Source of the DNA: Salmonirosea aquatica
GTDB taxonomy: Bacteria; Bacteroidota; Bacteroidia; Cytophagales; Spirosomataceae
DNA length: 64,000 nucleotides
Direction of reading: 5' to 3'
Assembly (NCBI RefSeq): GCF_009296315.1
Contig: NZ_WHLY01000002.1
Coordinates: 5,988,501-6,052,500, forward strand
The notes under the pieces were generated by a model. That model was not told where the DNA came from. It searched no databases and saw nothing but the letters and a program-made list of their open reading frames with translations. A program made the position numbers and the translations under genes. Positions 18,741 through 26,516 of this stretch are shown here, piece by piece; the stretch's first letter is position 1; every line of letters starts with the position of its first letter.

Positions 18741-20825
18741 TTAATGCGAGAAGTAGTCCGCTTTTGAAATGCCGAGTTTGCGAATCTTGGAATGCAGGGT
18801 GTTACCGGGGATGCCCAGTATTTCTGCCGCACCTCCCACGCCCGAAATCTTGCCGTTGCACCGGCGCAGTACCTGGATGATATGCGTGCGCTCGACCTCT
18901 TCCAATGGTAAACCGGATTGCATGATCTGAGCATCGATATTTGTCGCCGTCGCCTGTGGCAGGAAAAATTCGCGGACCATGGGGCCTGTGGCCAGTATCA
19001 CCGATCGCTCAATGAGGTGTTCGAGCTCGCGCACATTGCCGGGCCACAGATAGGCATGCAATTGCCGTAACGCATTGGCTGAAAGCTTTACGGTTTTCTT
19101 GCCTATGCCTTTGCTGAATTTTGACAAGAAAAATCCTGCAAGGCTTTCGATATCTTCTTGTCGGTCGCGGAGTGGTGGCAGCTTGATGGGGAATACATTC
19201 AAACGGTAGTACAAATCCGAACGGAACCGTCCTGCTTTCACTTCTGCTTCCAGGTCCCGATTGGTCGCCGCAATGATCCGGACGTTCAACTTAATCGTCG
19301 TTTTTCCGCCCACACGCTCTATCTCTCTTTCTTGCAAAACGCGCAATAACTTCACCTGCGTTTCCATCGGCATTTCACCAACCTCATCCAGAAACAGCGT
19401 GCTATCATTGGCTAGTTCAAACTTGCCGATGCGCCGCTCAACAGCCCCGGTAAATGCGCCCCGCTCATGACCAAACAACTCACTTTCAATCAGGCTGGCC
19501 GGCATTGCAGCGCAATTCACCTTAATCATCAGCTTCGCGTTCCGCGCCGATGCATGGTGTATAGCCCTGGCGATCAGCTCTTTCCCGGTACCTGTCTCGC
19601 CCAGCAGCAGAACCGTCGCATTACTCTCAGCAACCAGGGAAATGAGCCGGTATACCTGCTGCATGGCCTGGCTATTGCCCACGATTTCTTCAAAATTGGT
19701 GTTAAGTTGTTGTTTGAGGTAGTCATTCTCATCTTCAAGCTGCTTTTTCAAACGCAGGATCTGCTCACTAGCCAGTACATTGGAGACGGCAGTCGAAATC
19801 TGTGCACAAATTCCTTGCAAAAGCGGCGCGCTGATCTGTTCACCCAGCATCCAGACCATGCCCAGCTTCTGGTCACCCAATCTCAGTGCTGATGCGTAAA
19901 CACTGTTGAGCCCGCGCTGTTCACGCTGGATAGACAGTTTCAGGCACTTTGCTTCCAGATTTTCATCGATTTCCAGCAAGACCGGCTGGTTGTTTTCAAA
20001 GACCAGTTTCACATGCTCCTCGTGGATATTCAAAGAATAGAATTCTTCGTGCTGGGCAACTTCATTTTCCTGAAAAAACTGCCTGTCAAAAAGATATGGC
20101 AGCAGCGTGACCTGGTCTTCCGCCAGCAGGTATAAAACAGCGATCCGGGTTTGAAACAGGCCCTGCAAGACGCTGGAAATTACATGATCCAGATCCGATT
20201 TGGTTTTGACACCTGTGATATCGTTTGAAAACGCGAGCATGAGCTGCTGCTCTGCCTGGCGCCGGAGTATCTCCTCGTTAGCCATAATGTTACCCATCGC
20301 GATTGCGATTTGCGAGCAGATGCCCTGCAAGATCGGAATATTGATTTCATCAATGCTCAGAAGCAGCAAGCCTACATTCGCATCGCCATTACGCAATGCT
20401 ATGCCGACCATTGTTTTAAAACCCATATTTTCCCAAAGGTTCAGATACGAAATCTGGTAGCCCCGTTGCAATTCTTGCCGGACGTTAAAAAGAAGGGGAA
20501 TGGGGCTATTTATAATGCGGTTTTGGATACCATCATCGATCGGGTATTCTTCGGCGAGTACCCGTTCTAACAAAGCTGTGTCGAATGTGGAAGCGCCGGT
20601 ATCATGCAGGTAGGCAGACATCGTTGTCCCATCCGCATTGACCTTTCTGATCACATAACCGCCATCCGGATTAAGCTTCCTAAATGCCCTGTTAACGACC
20701 AAAGCCAGATCTTCCCGGCTTCGGACAGCTGTCATATCATTGCTGAAATCGAGCAGGAATGACTTCTCGCTTTCCTTTTGAAGTATCTCTTGATTCTTGA
20801 AATCAGGATCGGAAGAATGCTTCAT
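18741..20825 (-). CDS. Sigma-54-dependent transcriptional activator with two GAF domains
   Basis: 694 residues. Two GAF-like sensor modules fill the first ~350 residues (each begins with a LLLDFSNDM/LMLAFSNDI segment). The AAA+ domain follows with Walker A GETGTGKELIARAIHH, the sigma-54 contact loop GAFTGA, Walker B LFLDEVGEM and an R-finger region (RSDLYYRLNVFPI). A Fis-type helix-turn-helix (GGAAEILGIPGNTLHSKIRK) ends it. Such FhlA/NorR-like proteins bind upstream enhancers and activate -24/-12 promoters after sensing a ligand. The obvious target is the SDR operon next door. No receiver domain, so it is not a classical response regulator. Confidence 0.92.
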   Translation of the reverse strand: MKHSSDPDFKNQEILQKESEKSFLLDFSNDMTAVRSREDLALVVNRAFRKLNPDGGYVIRKVNADGTTMSAYLHDTGASTFDTALLERVLAEEYPIDDGIQNRIINSPIPLLFNVRQELQRGYQISYLNLWENMGFKTMVGIALRNGDANVGLLLLSIDEINIPILQGICSQIAIAMGNIMANEEILRRQAEQQLMLAFSNDITGVKTKSDLDHVISSVLQGLFQTRIAVLYLLAEDQVTLLPYLFDRQFFQENEVAQHEEFYSLNIHEEHVKLVFENNQPVLLEIDENLEAKCLKLSIQREQRGLNSVYASALRLGDQKLGMVWMLGEQISAPLLQGICAQISTAVSNVLASEQILRLKKQLEDENDYLKQQLNTNFEEIVGNSQAMQQVYRLISLVAESNATVLLLGETGTGKELIARAIHHASARNAKLMIKVNCAAMPASLIESELFGHERGAFTGAVERRIGKFELANDSTLFLDEVGEMPMETQVKLLRVLQEREIERVGGKTTIKLNVRIIAATNRDLEAEVKAGRFRSDLYYRLNVFPIKLPPLRDRQEDIESLAGFFLSKFSKGIGKKTVKLSANALRQLHAYLWPGNVRELEHLIERSVILATGPMVREFFLPQATATNIDAQIMQSGLPLEEVERTHIIQVLRRCNGKISGVGGAAEILGIPGNTLHSKIRKLGISKADYFSH

Positions 20826-20945
20826 CTTTAACAGGGTCTTTTTAAATTTTAAGTTGATTTGTCCACCTTTTGTGAGGATTTGTAGGACAATTCAAATCTG
20901 CGCGCAAGCTTGTTTTGCATCAACAAAACAAAATCAACCAAAGTT

Positions 20946-21065
20946 ATGAAACAGCAAAGTATTGATTCAACCGAAAACACGACTAATGCAATCGCAGAAA
21001 AATATCCGCCCGCAACAACGCCGGAAGGGATCGTTCCATCGCTACTGGCGCACTTTAATCGGTGA
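20946..21065 (+). CDS. 39-residue ORF, possible gene fragment
   Basis: ATG at 20946 opens a 39-codon frame beginning MKQQSIDSTENTTNAIAEKY with plausible codon use, divergent from the sigma-54 activator. It matches no family I know. It may be the intact 5' end of a gene whose remainder was lost when the DNA at 21066 and beyond joined; the next gene is on the opposite strand. Confidence 0.3.
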   Translation: MKQQSIDSTENTTNAIAEKYPPATTPEGIVPSLLAHFNR

Positions 21066-21125
21066 TTACCATAAGCGGTTGAAGTCAGGCCGATGGGTGT
21101 TTTCCACCATAAGGCCAGGTTCGGG

Positions 21126-21689
21126 TCAATTCGACCGACTCTTTTTAGCGATATCGCAGAGCCTGTCGGAGTGAATGTTAAGCCCAATATTACCCATATT
21201 GTAGTAAAACTCGGTGGCGATGATCCAGTTTATCTCACAGATTTCGCGTTCATCGAAATAGTGGGCAAGCCTTTGGAAGAGGGGGGTATCCATCTTGCGG
21301 TCCCGTGTCAGCCGGGTGACAAAATCGAGCAGTGCCCTCTCTCTTTCCGAGAAAAGCGGGCTGTTGGCGTAATCGGACAAGGTATCGAATTTGGCCTGGT
21401 CCATGCGGGCCCTAATCGAGTACGCCCGTCCGATGTCGATGCAGAAAAGGCACACGTTCAGCTGGGCCACCCGCTGGCGCACCAGCATCACCGTTTCCGC
21501 CGGCAGTTTCAGCTTTTTGTCAAGCTGGCTTATTTTCCCGGAAAAAGAGCCGAAAGCAACCGGCATTCGGACCGACATCACCTTCAGGGGAGTGATTACT
21601 TGGCCGAAACGTTTCCGCGTAAAGTAGTAGAGCAATTTCCAGGAGAAGCTTTTCGGCTTTTCAACGGGGGCAAGGAAGGGGGTATCCAT
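21126..21689 (-). CDS. Carboxymuconolactone decarboxylase/AhpD-like protein
   Basis: About 187 residues from the ATG at 21689; an upstream in-frame start at 21821 would add 44 residues with no family resemblance. The core has the AhpD-type CxxC motif in NVCLFCIDIGRAYS and a downstream acidic/His segment (FDEREICEINWIIATEFYYN), the set used for peroxidase or thiol-disulfide chemistry in the carboxymuconolactone decarboxylase superfamily. Likely reduces organic peroxides or acts as a thiol oxidoreductase; substrate unknown. Isolated gene. Confidence 0.7.
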   Translation of the reverse strand: MDTPFLAPVEKPKSFSWKLLYYFTRKRFGQVITPLKVMSVRMPVAFGSFSGKISQLDKKLKLPAETVMLVRQRVAQLNVCLFCIDIGRAYSIRARMDQAKFDTLSDYANSPLFSERERALLDFVTRLTRDRKMDTPLFQRLAHYFDEREICEINWIIATEFYYNMGNIGLNIHSDRLCDIAKKSRSN

Positions 21690-21912
21690 TTTGTCGAGCG
21701 TTTTACAGCTAAGACCGGAAAAGCCAGGTTTTGTGACAAAGGACTGGTAAATATTTTCAATGCGCCTCAAATCGGTTATTCCGTTCCAGATACCTTCAGG
21801 GGAGATCGATGCTGTCAACATTCTTTTTGTATTGGAATGTCGCGTAAGCGGAGCATCAGCTGGCTTATGTCATTTCATATTGGAAGTCTGGGATGGTTTG
21901 AATTGGCGGCAC

Positions 21913-22270
21913 ACTCCCGATAATCAGGACCATTCCAGTTATGTGAGGGCCGAGATCCAGGAAGGCATCGCCCAATACCAGGCCGGTAAAACCAACCTAG
22001 TGCATGAAGCAGACTTCGACCGACTCCTGGGATTATGAGTTATCACATTGCTTTACCGACCAGGCGCTGCAAGGGATAGAAGAACTGAAACAGTCCTGCA
22101 ACAGGTCGGTGCTGAGGAAAATCCGGAAGCTGCCAGACGAGACCACCGAGCACCCGTATACCGACGCTGGCCAGCCTGAACAGTCGACACTTTCACCGTT
22201 ATCTCCGCGAAAGGTCCAATCAACAATATTTCAGGCCAGGCGATCTGACTTTCGGAAACAGGATTAGCTT
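21913..22270 (+). pseudogene. Remnant of a YoeB-type toxin-antitoxin pair
   Basis: An antitoxin C-terminus reads VRAEIQEGIAQYQAGKTNL and VHEADFDRLLGL, ending at 22038. A toxin frame starts with the overlapping ATGA (22035-22038): MSYHIAL, then a one-base loss near 22056 shifts it to TDQALQGIEELKQSCN, RSVLRKIRKLPDETTEHPYT and GQPEQ, the classic Txe/YoeB/RelE pattern. The rest of the toxin, with the catalytic C-terminal residues, degenerates after about 22180, and the antitoxin lacks a clear start. Type II mRNase module, now dead. Confidence 0.65.
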
Positions 22271-22358
22271 ATCCTTACCGGCCAATACTGATGCATACTA
22301 TTGTGTAGACACCAATACACTTTTTGACAAGCCCAGCTATGTATCTTACAAGGGGACA

Positions 22359-23654
22359 TTAATTCTGATACTCCACCACGCCGTTTTTCATCACCATCCT
22401 GACTTCAAAGAGCCCCTTCTTGAAATCCTTCTGCAGATCTCCATTGAAAACACACAGGTCTGCCATGGCAGCCTGCTTCAAAACGCCGATCTGACCTTCC
22501 ATTCCCAGAGCAACCGAGGCATTGTATGTCGCTGTCTTCAACACGTCAGCCGCCGACAAGCCTGCATCATAATAGCCGGAAATGGTGTATTTGGCCACCT
22601 CTCCCCTGGGCATGTCAAAGTCGACATACGCATCCGAACCGGCAACGATCATGACGCCGGCCTTATGCGCAGCCTGTATCCTGTCCTGAAGGGGTTTGAA
22701 ATTCGACCTGACCGCCTGCTCCTCAAATGCCATATTCTGCCGTTTCAGATATATCGCCCGAAGGTCCACGGAGCCGTCTGTGGGAACAAGATATATTCCC
22801 TTCCTGGCGATAGTGTCAAGGGTCGACTGCCGGAAGCCATAGCCGTGTTCAAGCCCGTCAACGCCCGCTTCGATGGCAGCGTGCACCGCCCAGTCGCGGT
22901 CGCAGTGTGCCGTCACTTTTACCCTTTCGCTATGAGCCGCCTGCACGATTGCCTTCATTTCTTCGAGAGTCAGGACCAGGCGGTTGCCAATCGCCGTTAT
23001 CTTGATGACGTCCACCCCCCGAGCAATATGCTCCTTGACGGCCTTCCTGGCTTCCTCGACCCCACTGACCATCGAATACTCCTTGCTGGAATATTTGTCA
23101 AAATCCTTCACCGGCATCCCGTACAACTGTCCGTCCATGGCACTTATGATCGGGCCCGAAATCACCATTCTGGGGCCGGGGAAATCACCCCTCTCGATCG
23201 CGTTCCGGACTTCCAGATCCAAATATTGTTCGGAATTTCCCAGATCACGGATCGAAGTAAAGCCGGCTCTCAAATAGCTCCTCGCATATCCCACAGCCCG
23301 TAACACCCGGGTTTCCGGTGAGTTCATCATGCCGTCGTGAGCGAGGTTTTCGGCCGGTCCCTGCCTGAAAAGCAAATGGGAATGGGCGTCAATCAATCCG
23401 GGCGTGACGGTAGCATCCCCATAGTCCAAAACAGTAGCACCCAAGGGGACATCAAGTTTATCACCCACTCTCAGAATGGTACTCCCTTTGACCAGTATTT
23501 GTTTATTCTGCTGGAATTCATTCTTTTCGGAATCGTACAACCGCCCCGCTTTAATCAAATAGTATTTTTCAGAGGGTTGGGCAAAGGCCGTTTTTAAAAA
23601 TAAGAAAGAGATGACACAAATTGTAACGAATCGGGTGTATAGATTGCTAAGCAT
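22359..23654 (-). CDS. Secreted amidohydrolase (imidazolonepropionase-like)
   Basis: About 431 residues from the ATG at 23654, which starts directly with a signal peptide (LYTRFVTICVISFLFLKTAFA); upstream in-frame starts precede it without sense. Metal-dependent amidohydrolase motifs are complete: PGLIDAHSHL, a carbamylatable lysine in DVIKITAIGN, TAHCDRD, LEHGYG and AGSDAYVDFDMP. Members cleave amide, carbamate or ester bonds, often prolidase-type dipeptides, in the periplasm. No linked gene helps to define the substrate. Confidence 0.85.
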   Translation of the reverse strand: MLSNLYTRFVTICVISFLFLKTAFAQPSEKYYLIKAGRLYDSEKNEFQQNKQILVKGSTILRVGDKLDVPLGATVLDYGDATVTPGLIDAHSHLLFRQGPAENLAHDGMMNSPETRVLRAVGYARSYLRAGFTSIRDLGNSEQYLDLEVRNAIERGDFPGPRMVISGPIISAMDGQLYGMPVKDFDKYSSKEYSMVSGVEEARKAVKEHIARGVDVIKITAIGNRLVLTLEEMKAIVQAAHSERVKVTAHCDRDWAVHAAIEAGVDGLEHGYGFRQSTLDTIARKGIYLVPTDGSVDLRAIYLKRQNMAFEEQAVRSNFKPLQDRIQAAHKAGVMIVAGSDAYVDFDMPRGEVAKYTISGYYDAGLSAADVLKTATYNASVALGMEGQIGVLKQAAMADLCVFNGDLQKDFKKGLFEVRMVMKNGVVEYQN

Positions 23655-24002
23655 CAGAATTTTGATTGGATGGCAGAATGACCGAAATGAATTAGTCAGG
23701 GCACTGAGATAATGGCTTTGTCTCACCGTTTCATGGCTCCCAACAGTTTGGATAGAGGTCTGAATGGATTAAATTTAAAGATTGCACGAGGGCGGCACAG
23801 TAGGCCGCGGGCCGCAAGGAATAATATCCCCCTACCGTTAAGCTCAAAACCGCACTTTTATACCCTCGTAACCCGAACAAAAGAAACCCTCCTGTCAGGT
23901 TTCGAAACAAGGATTGTTTCACCTGGATCAAAACCCAATACATGCAGGTCCGCGATTCACCTTGATTCTATCTTCTCAACCCCCTAAGAAGCTATCTAAA
24001 TT

Positions 24003-24096
24003 TTATAATCTTCGAATCATTATGCGGATCATGCCCAGCTGAATCATGGCCTCAGAGGCCTTGACTGACCGCTCATAATCGGCACTCAGTCGGAGA
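24003..24096 (-). pseudogene. IS5-family transposase, 3' remnant
   Basis: The minus strand encodes RLSADYERSVKASEAMIQLG then MIRIMIRRL and stop, the usual C-terminal end of IS5-family DDE transposases. Only about 30 codons remain. The adjoining AAGCTATCTAAATTTT may be the old terminal repeat of the element. Confidence 0.55.
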
Positions 24097-24147
24097 CCAT
24101 AAAAAAGCCTGTATTTAACTAAAATGATAAAAAAGTGAAATATAATT

Positions 24148-24180
24148 AAATAAATAATGATTATTAATAATTATTTATTT
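24148..24180. repeat. AT-only inverted repeat
   Basis: AAATAAATAAT (24148-24158) and ATTATTTATTT (24170-24180) are perfectly complementary, with an 11-bp palindromic-looking centre. It lies in a 200-bp, extremely AT-rich gene-free stretch (24100-24300) downstream of the tyrosine recombinase gene and could be a recombination or protein-binding site, or simply a transcription end. Confidence 0.45.
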
Positions 24181-24345
24181 CTTATAAAAAGGATAAAGTT
24201 CTAGTAATATAAGTTTATTATAAACCTATAAATCTTACAGAAATATAGCTAGATGAAATATTTTACATTTTACGAACGCTGCATCATATGGTGTTAGCTA
24301 TCAGTGTAGACTATTTTAGTTGGAACATCACGAACAAGTGACGCT

Positions 24346-25298
24346 TTACAGCCCCAGCTTCTTGCCGGCATTGTACCTGCGGATGTCATCGGTGCGGGTG
24401 TAGCGCTGGATCATGGCCGAGGTCCGGTGCTTGGTCTGCTGCATGACCTCCAGGTCATCGGCCCCGTTCGGCTTGGCGGCCGTCACGAACGAGGCCCGCA
24501 GCGAGTGGGCCGAGTACTCCACGCCCAGGTAGTGCTTGACGATGTTGTCCACGCTCTTGTCCGACAGCCGCTCCTCGGTCAGGCGGACCTCGCCGTGCCG
24601 GCGGCCCTTGCGGAACCGGACCAGCAGCGGCCCGCCCGGGGGCCGCTGGGCCAGCCACGCCTCAAGCGTCCGGATGGGGCACAGCAGGGGGTCGGGGTGG
24701 AAGAAGAACGCCTTCTGCTCCACCTCCCCGTACTGGTTGGTCTTGCTGCGGGTCAGGGTGATGATGAGTCCCTGCCGCGAGAAGGCCAGGTCCCCGATGT
24801 CGAGGGCCACCAGCTCGGAGCGCCGGAAGGCTCCGGTGAAGCCCAGCAGCAGCACCAGCTTGTCCCGCAGTTCGGTCGGGTTGTCGGGATCCAGGGACTG
24901 GACCAGGGCACGGAACTCGTCCAGCTCGAAGGCCGGGGCCTGTTTCTGACGTACTCCCTTCCTCCGCCGGATGCCCTCGAGTACGGCCCGCACCTGCTTG
25001 TGCCCGGAGACAAACGGCTCGTCCTTGAGCTCGTGCCATTTGCGCAGGGCCGCCATGCGCCGCTGGATGGTGGCCCACTTGCAGCCGTCGGCCAGGTGGG
25101 CCAGGTAGGCCGAGAGGATGTCCGCCTCGGCCGGCAGGGCGGCCAGCCCCTGCTGCTGGCACCAGCCGGCGTAGTGGCGCAGGTCGGCCCGGTAGGCCCG
25201 CCGGGTGTTGGGGGCCCCTCCAGGCCGGCCTGCACGTACCGGCCCACCTTGTCGGCGAACCGGATTAGCGCACCTTCTTTTCCATCCGATAGCTCCAT
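24346..25298 (-). pseudogene. Tyrosine recombinase (phage/transposon-type integrase) with a one-base frameshift
   Basis: Joined across the lesion the protein is about 317 residues: a SAM-like core-binding domain (RAYRADLRHYAGWC, SAYLAHLADGCKWATIQRRM) and a catalytic domain with GAFRRSELVAL (first Arg), HSLRASFVTAA (His-x-x-Arg) and IQRYTR with the nucleophilic Tyr; a His (TKHRTS) takes the His/Trp place. All catalytic residues are visible. The break is at a CCCC run on the plus strand (25215-25218); one added base joins AGLEG to APNTRRAY. Because only a homopolymer is involved the enzyme may in fact be intact. GC-rich compared with its surroundings, consistent with acquisition. Confidence 0.8.
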
Positions 25299-25351
25299 CA
25301 CGAACGATTAGTTCAGGCCCAATATAGCAAAAATATTACTTCTGATAAGCT

Positions 25352-25590
25352 TTAATTATGATCGTGACTCTCAGCGTTGAAACCGCCTTTATCCGCAAAA
25401 AACCTATCACCTGCTTTCATATAGCAGAACTCCGTTTCGGGGTACCAGGCCGTAGCGTAGGTCGGTAAGCCGGGCGAGGTAGCTTGCAGGGTACCATATT
25501 CTTTCTGTTCTTCCAGATTCCTGAACAGATCACGCCCGCCGGGCAGCTCAGCCGAACTGCTCAGTACGGGTAGGTTTACTGTCTCGGAAA
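25352..25590 (-). pseudogene. Heparinase II/III-family protein fragment
   Basis: A 79-codon open segment without a start reads TAWYPETEFCYMKAGDRFFA then DKGGFNAESHDHN and a stop. This matches the conserved beta-sandwich motif of heparinase II/III-like polysaccharide lyases (alginate or glycosaminoglycan lyases), where the His-rich ESHxHND stretch binds metal. Both the N-terminal toroid and the rest of the lyase are missing. It abuts the recombinase gene, so the mobile element probably disrupted a lyase gene here. Confidence 0.6.
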
Positions 25591-25786
25591 CAGCCTATCA
25601 GACGGGTTTTGAGAGCCTGTCCTAATTCTCGAAATCCTTTCAGGAACTGATGGGTGTTCCTTCCTCCGAGTGGGCAGGCAACGATTAACCGATCCCTTTT
25701 TCCATCTTATTTTTTTCCTTTTGGACGAGCCACTTAGCCTTATGCCAATTAGCTCTCTCATTTTCAGTAACTTAACAAAATTCTGA

Positions 25787-25875
25787 AACATAGGAGCAAA
25801 ACGTTTGGAACATAGGAGCAAAAGAAAATTGTCCTGTTGCAACATAGGAGCAAAAGATGTAACATAGGAGTTAAC
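25787..25875. repeat. Iteron-like direct repeats
   Basis: AACATAGGAGCAAAA occurs three times perfectly (25787-25801, 25809-25823, 25841-25855), followed by a degenerate AACATAGGAGTTAAC at 25861-25875. Repeat starts are 22, 32 and 20 bp apart. No gene is evident over them. They may be binding sites of a replication, partition or recombination protein, or an operator for the lipoprotein gene 110 bp downstream. Confidence 0.6.
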
Positions 25876-25984
25876 ACGGGCAAGGTACAATCGCTTAAGT
25901 TTGCAGTAAAAGTTTTCAGCAACAGCGCAGGCGCAAGGTTGACCAACGCGTTGTCCACCTCCAAACCAATTCCCTTACATCCCC

Positions 25985-26323
25985 ATGCTGCACAAACTGT
26001 ACCTACCCTGTCTGTTGCTGGCCGCTGCCGCCCTTAGTGGTTGTGAAGACCACCGACTCGAACCTACCCTTCCCCTAAGCGTGACTACCCTGGCCACGGG
26101 ACTGGTGGCCCCCATCGGCGTCGAGACAGCCCCCATCGGCCGTATTTTTGTGTCGGAATCAGGCACCGGAAACATCGATAGCCGAATTCTGCTCATCAAG
26201 CCCGACGGGCAGAAGCATCCGGTCGTAAAGGGAATGAATTGGGCCATTTCCGCGAAAGCCTCGGCCAACCGTTGTGAGCGTCAGCAAATAGTAGCCAACC
26301 CGTCGGGGCTGGCTACTGCCTAA
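25985..26323 (+). CDS. Truncated lipoprotein, ScyD/ScyE-like N-terminus
   Basis: 112 residues. A signal peptide with lipobox (LAAAALSGC) is followed by TLATGLVAPIGVETAPIG and a segment RIFVSESGTGNIDSRILLI, resembling the first blades of ScyD/ScyE-type or NHL-like beta-propeller proteins. Full members exceed 300 residues; here the resemblance ends near KGMNWAIS, and the last ~25 residues are read through a terminator hairpin. It is therefore probably a 3'-truncated gene. Confidence 0.5.
   Translation: MLHKLYLPCLLLAAAALSGCEDHRLEPTLPLSVTTLATGLVAPIGVETAPIGRIFVSESGTGNIDSRILLIKPDGQKHPVVKGMNWAISAKASANRCERQQIVANPSGLATA
26290..26317 (+). terminator. Hairpin at the end of the truncated lipoprotein gene
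   Basis: 8-bp stem AGTAGCCA / TGGCTACT with a 12-base loop; a short T-rich segment (TCTTTTATA) follows 14 bp later. The open frame runs through it, supporting the idea that the native gene ended earlier or was replaced here. Confidence 0.5.
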
Positions 26324-26516
26324 CAATCTTTTATACTATTATTCTCATATATTCTCATATGCTCTACCGCTGCTTTCAGCCGGGTAGTGTCCATGTGGGC
26401 CGTTTTTTACCCTGGTACGGCATTATGCGGTTGTTTTTTCGGATCCAGTCATATTTAATCTGGTATATTTCCTGTTTACTCACTTTTTTATCCTTTACCC
26501 CTAGATTCCAACTGTT

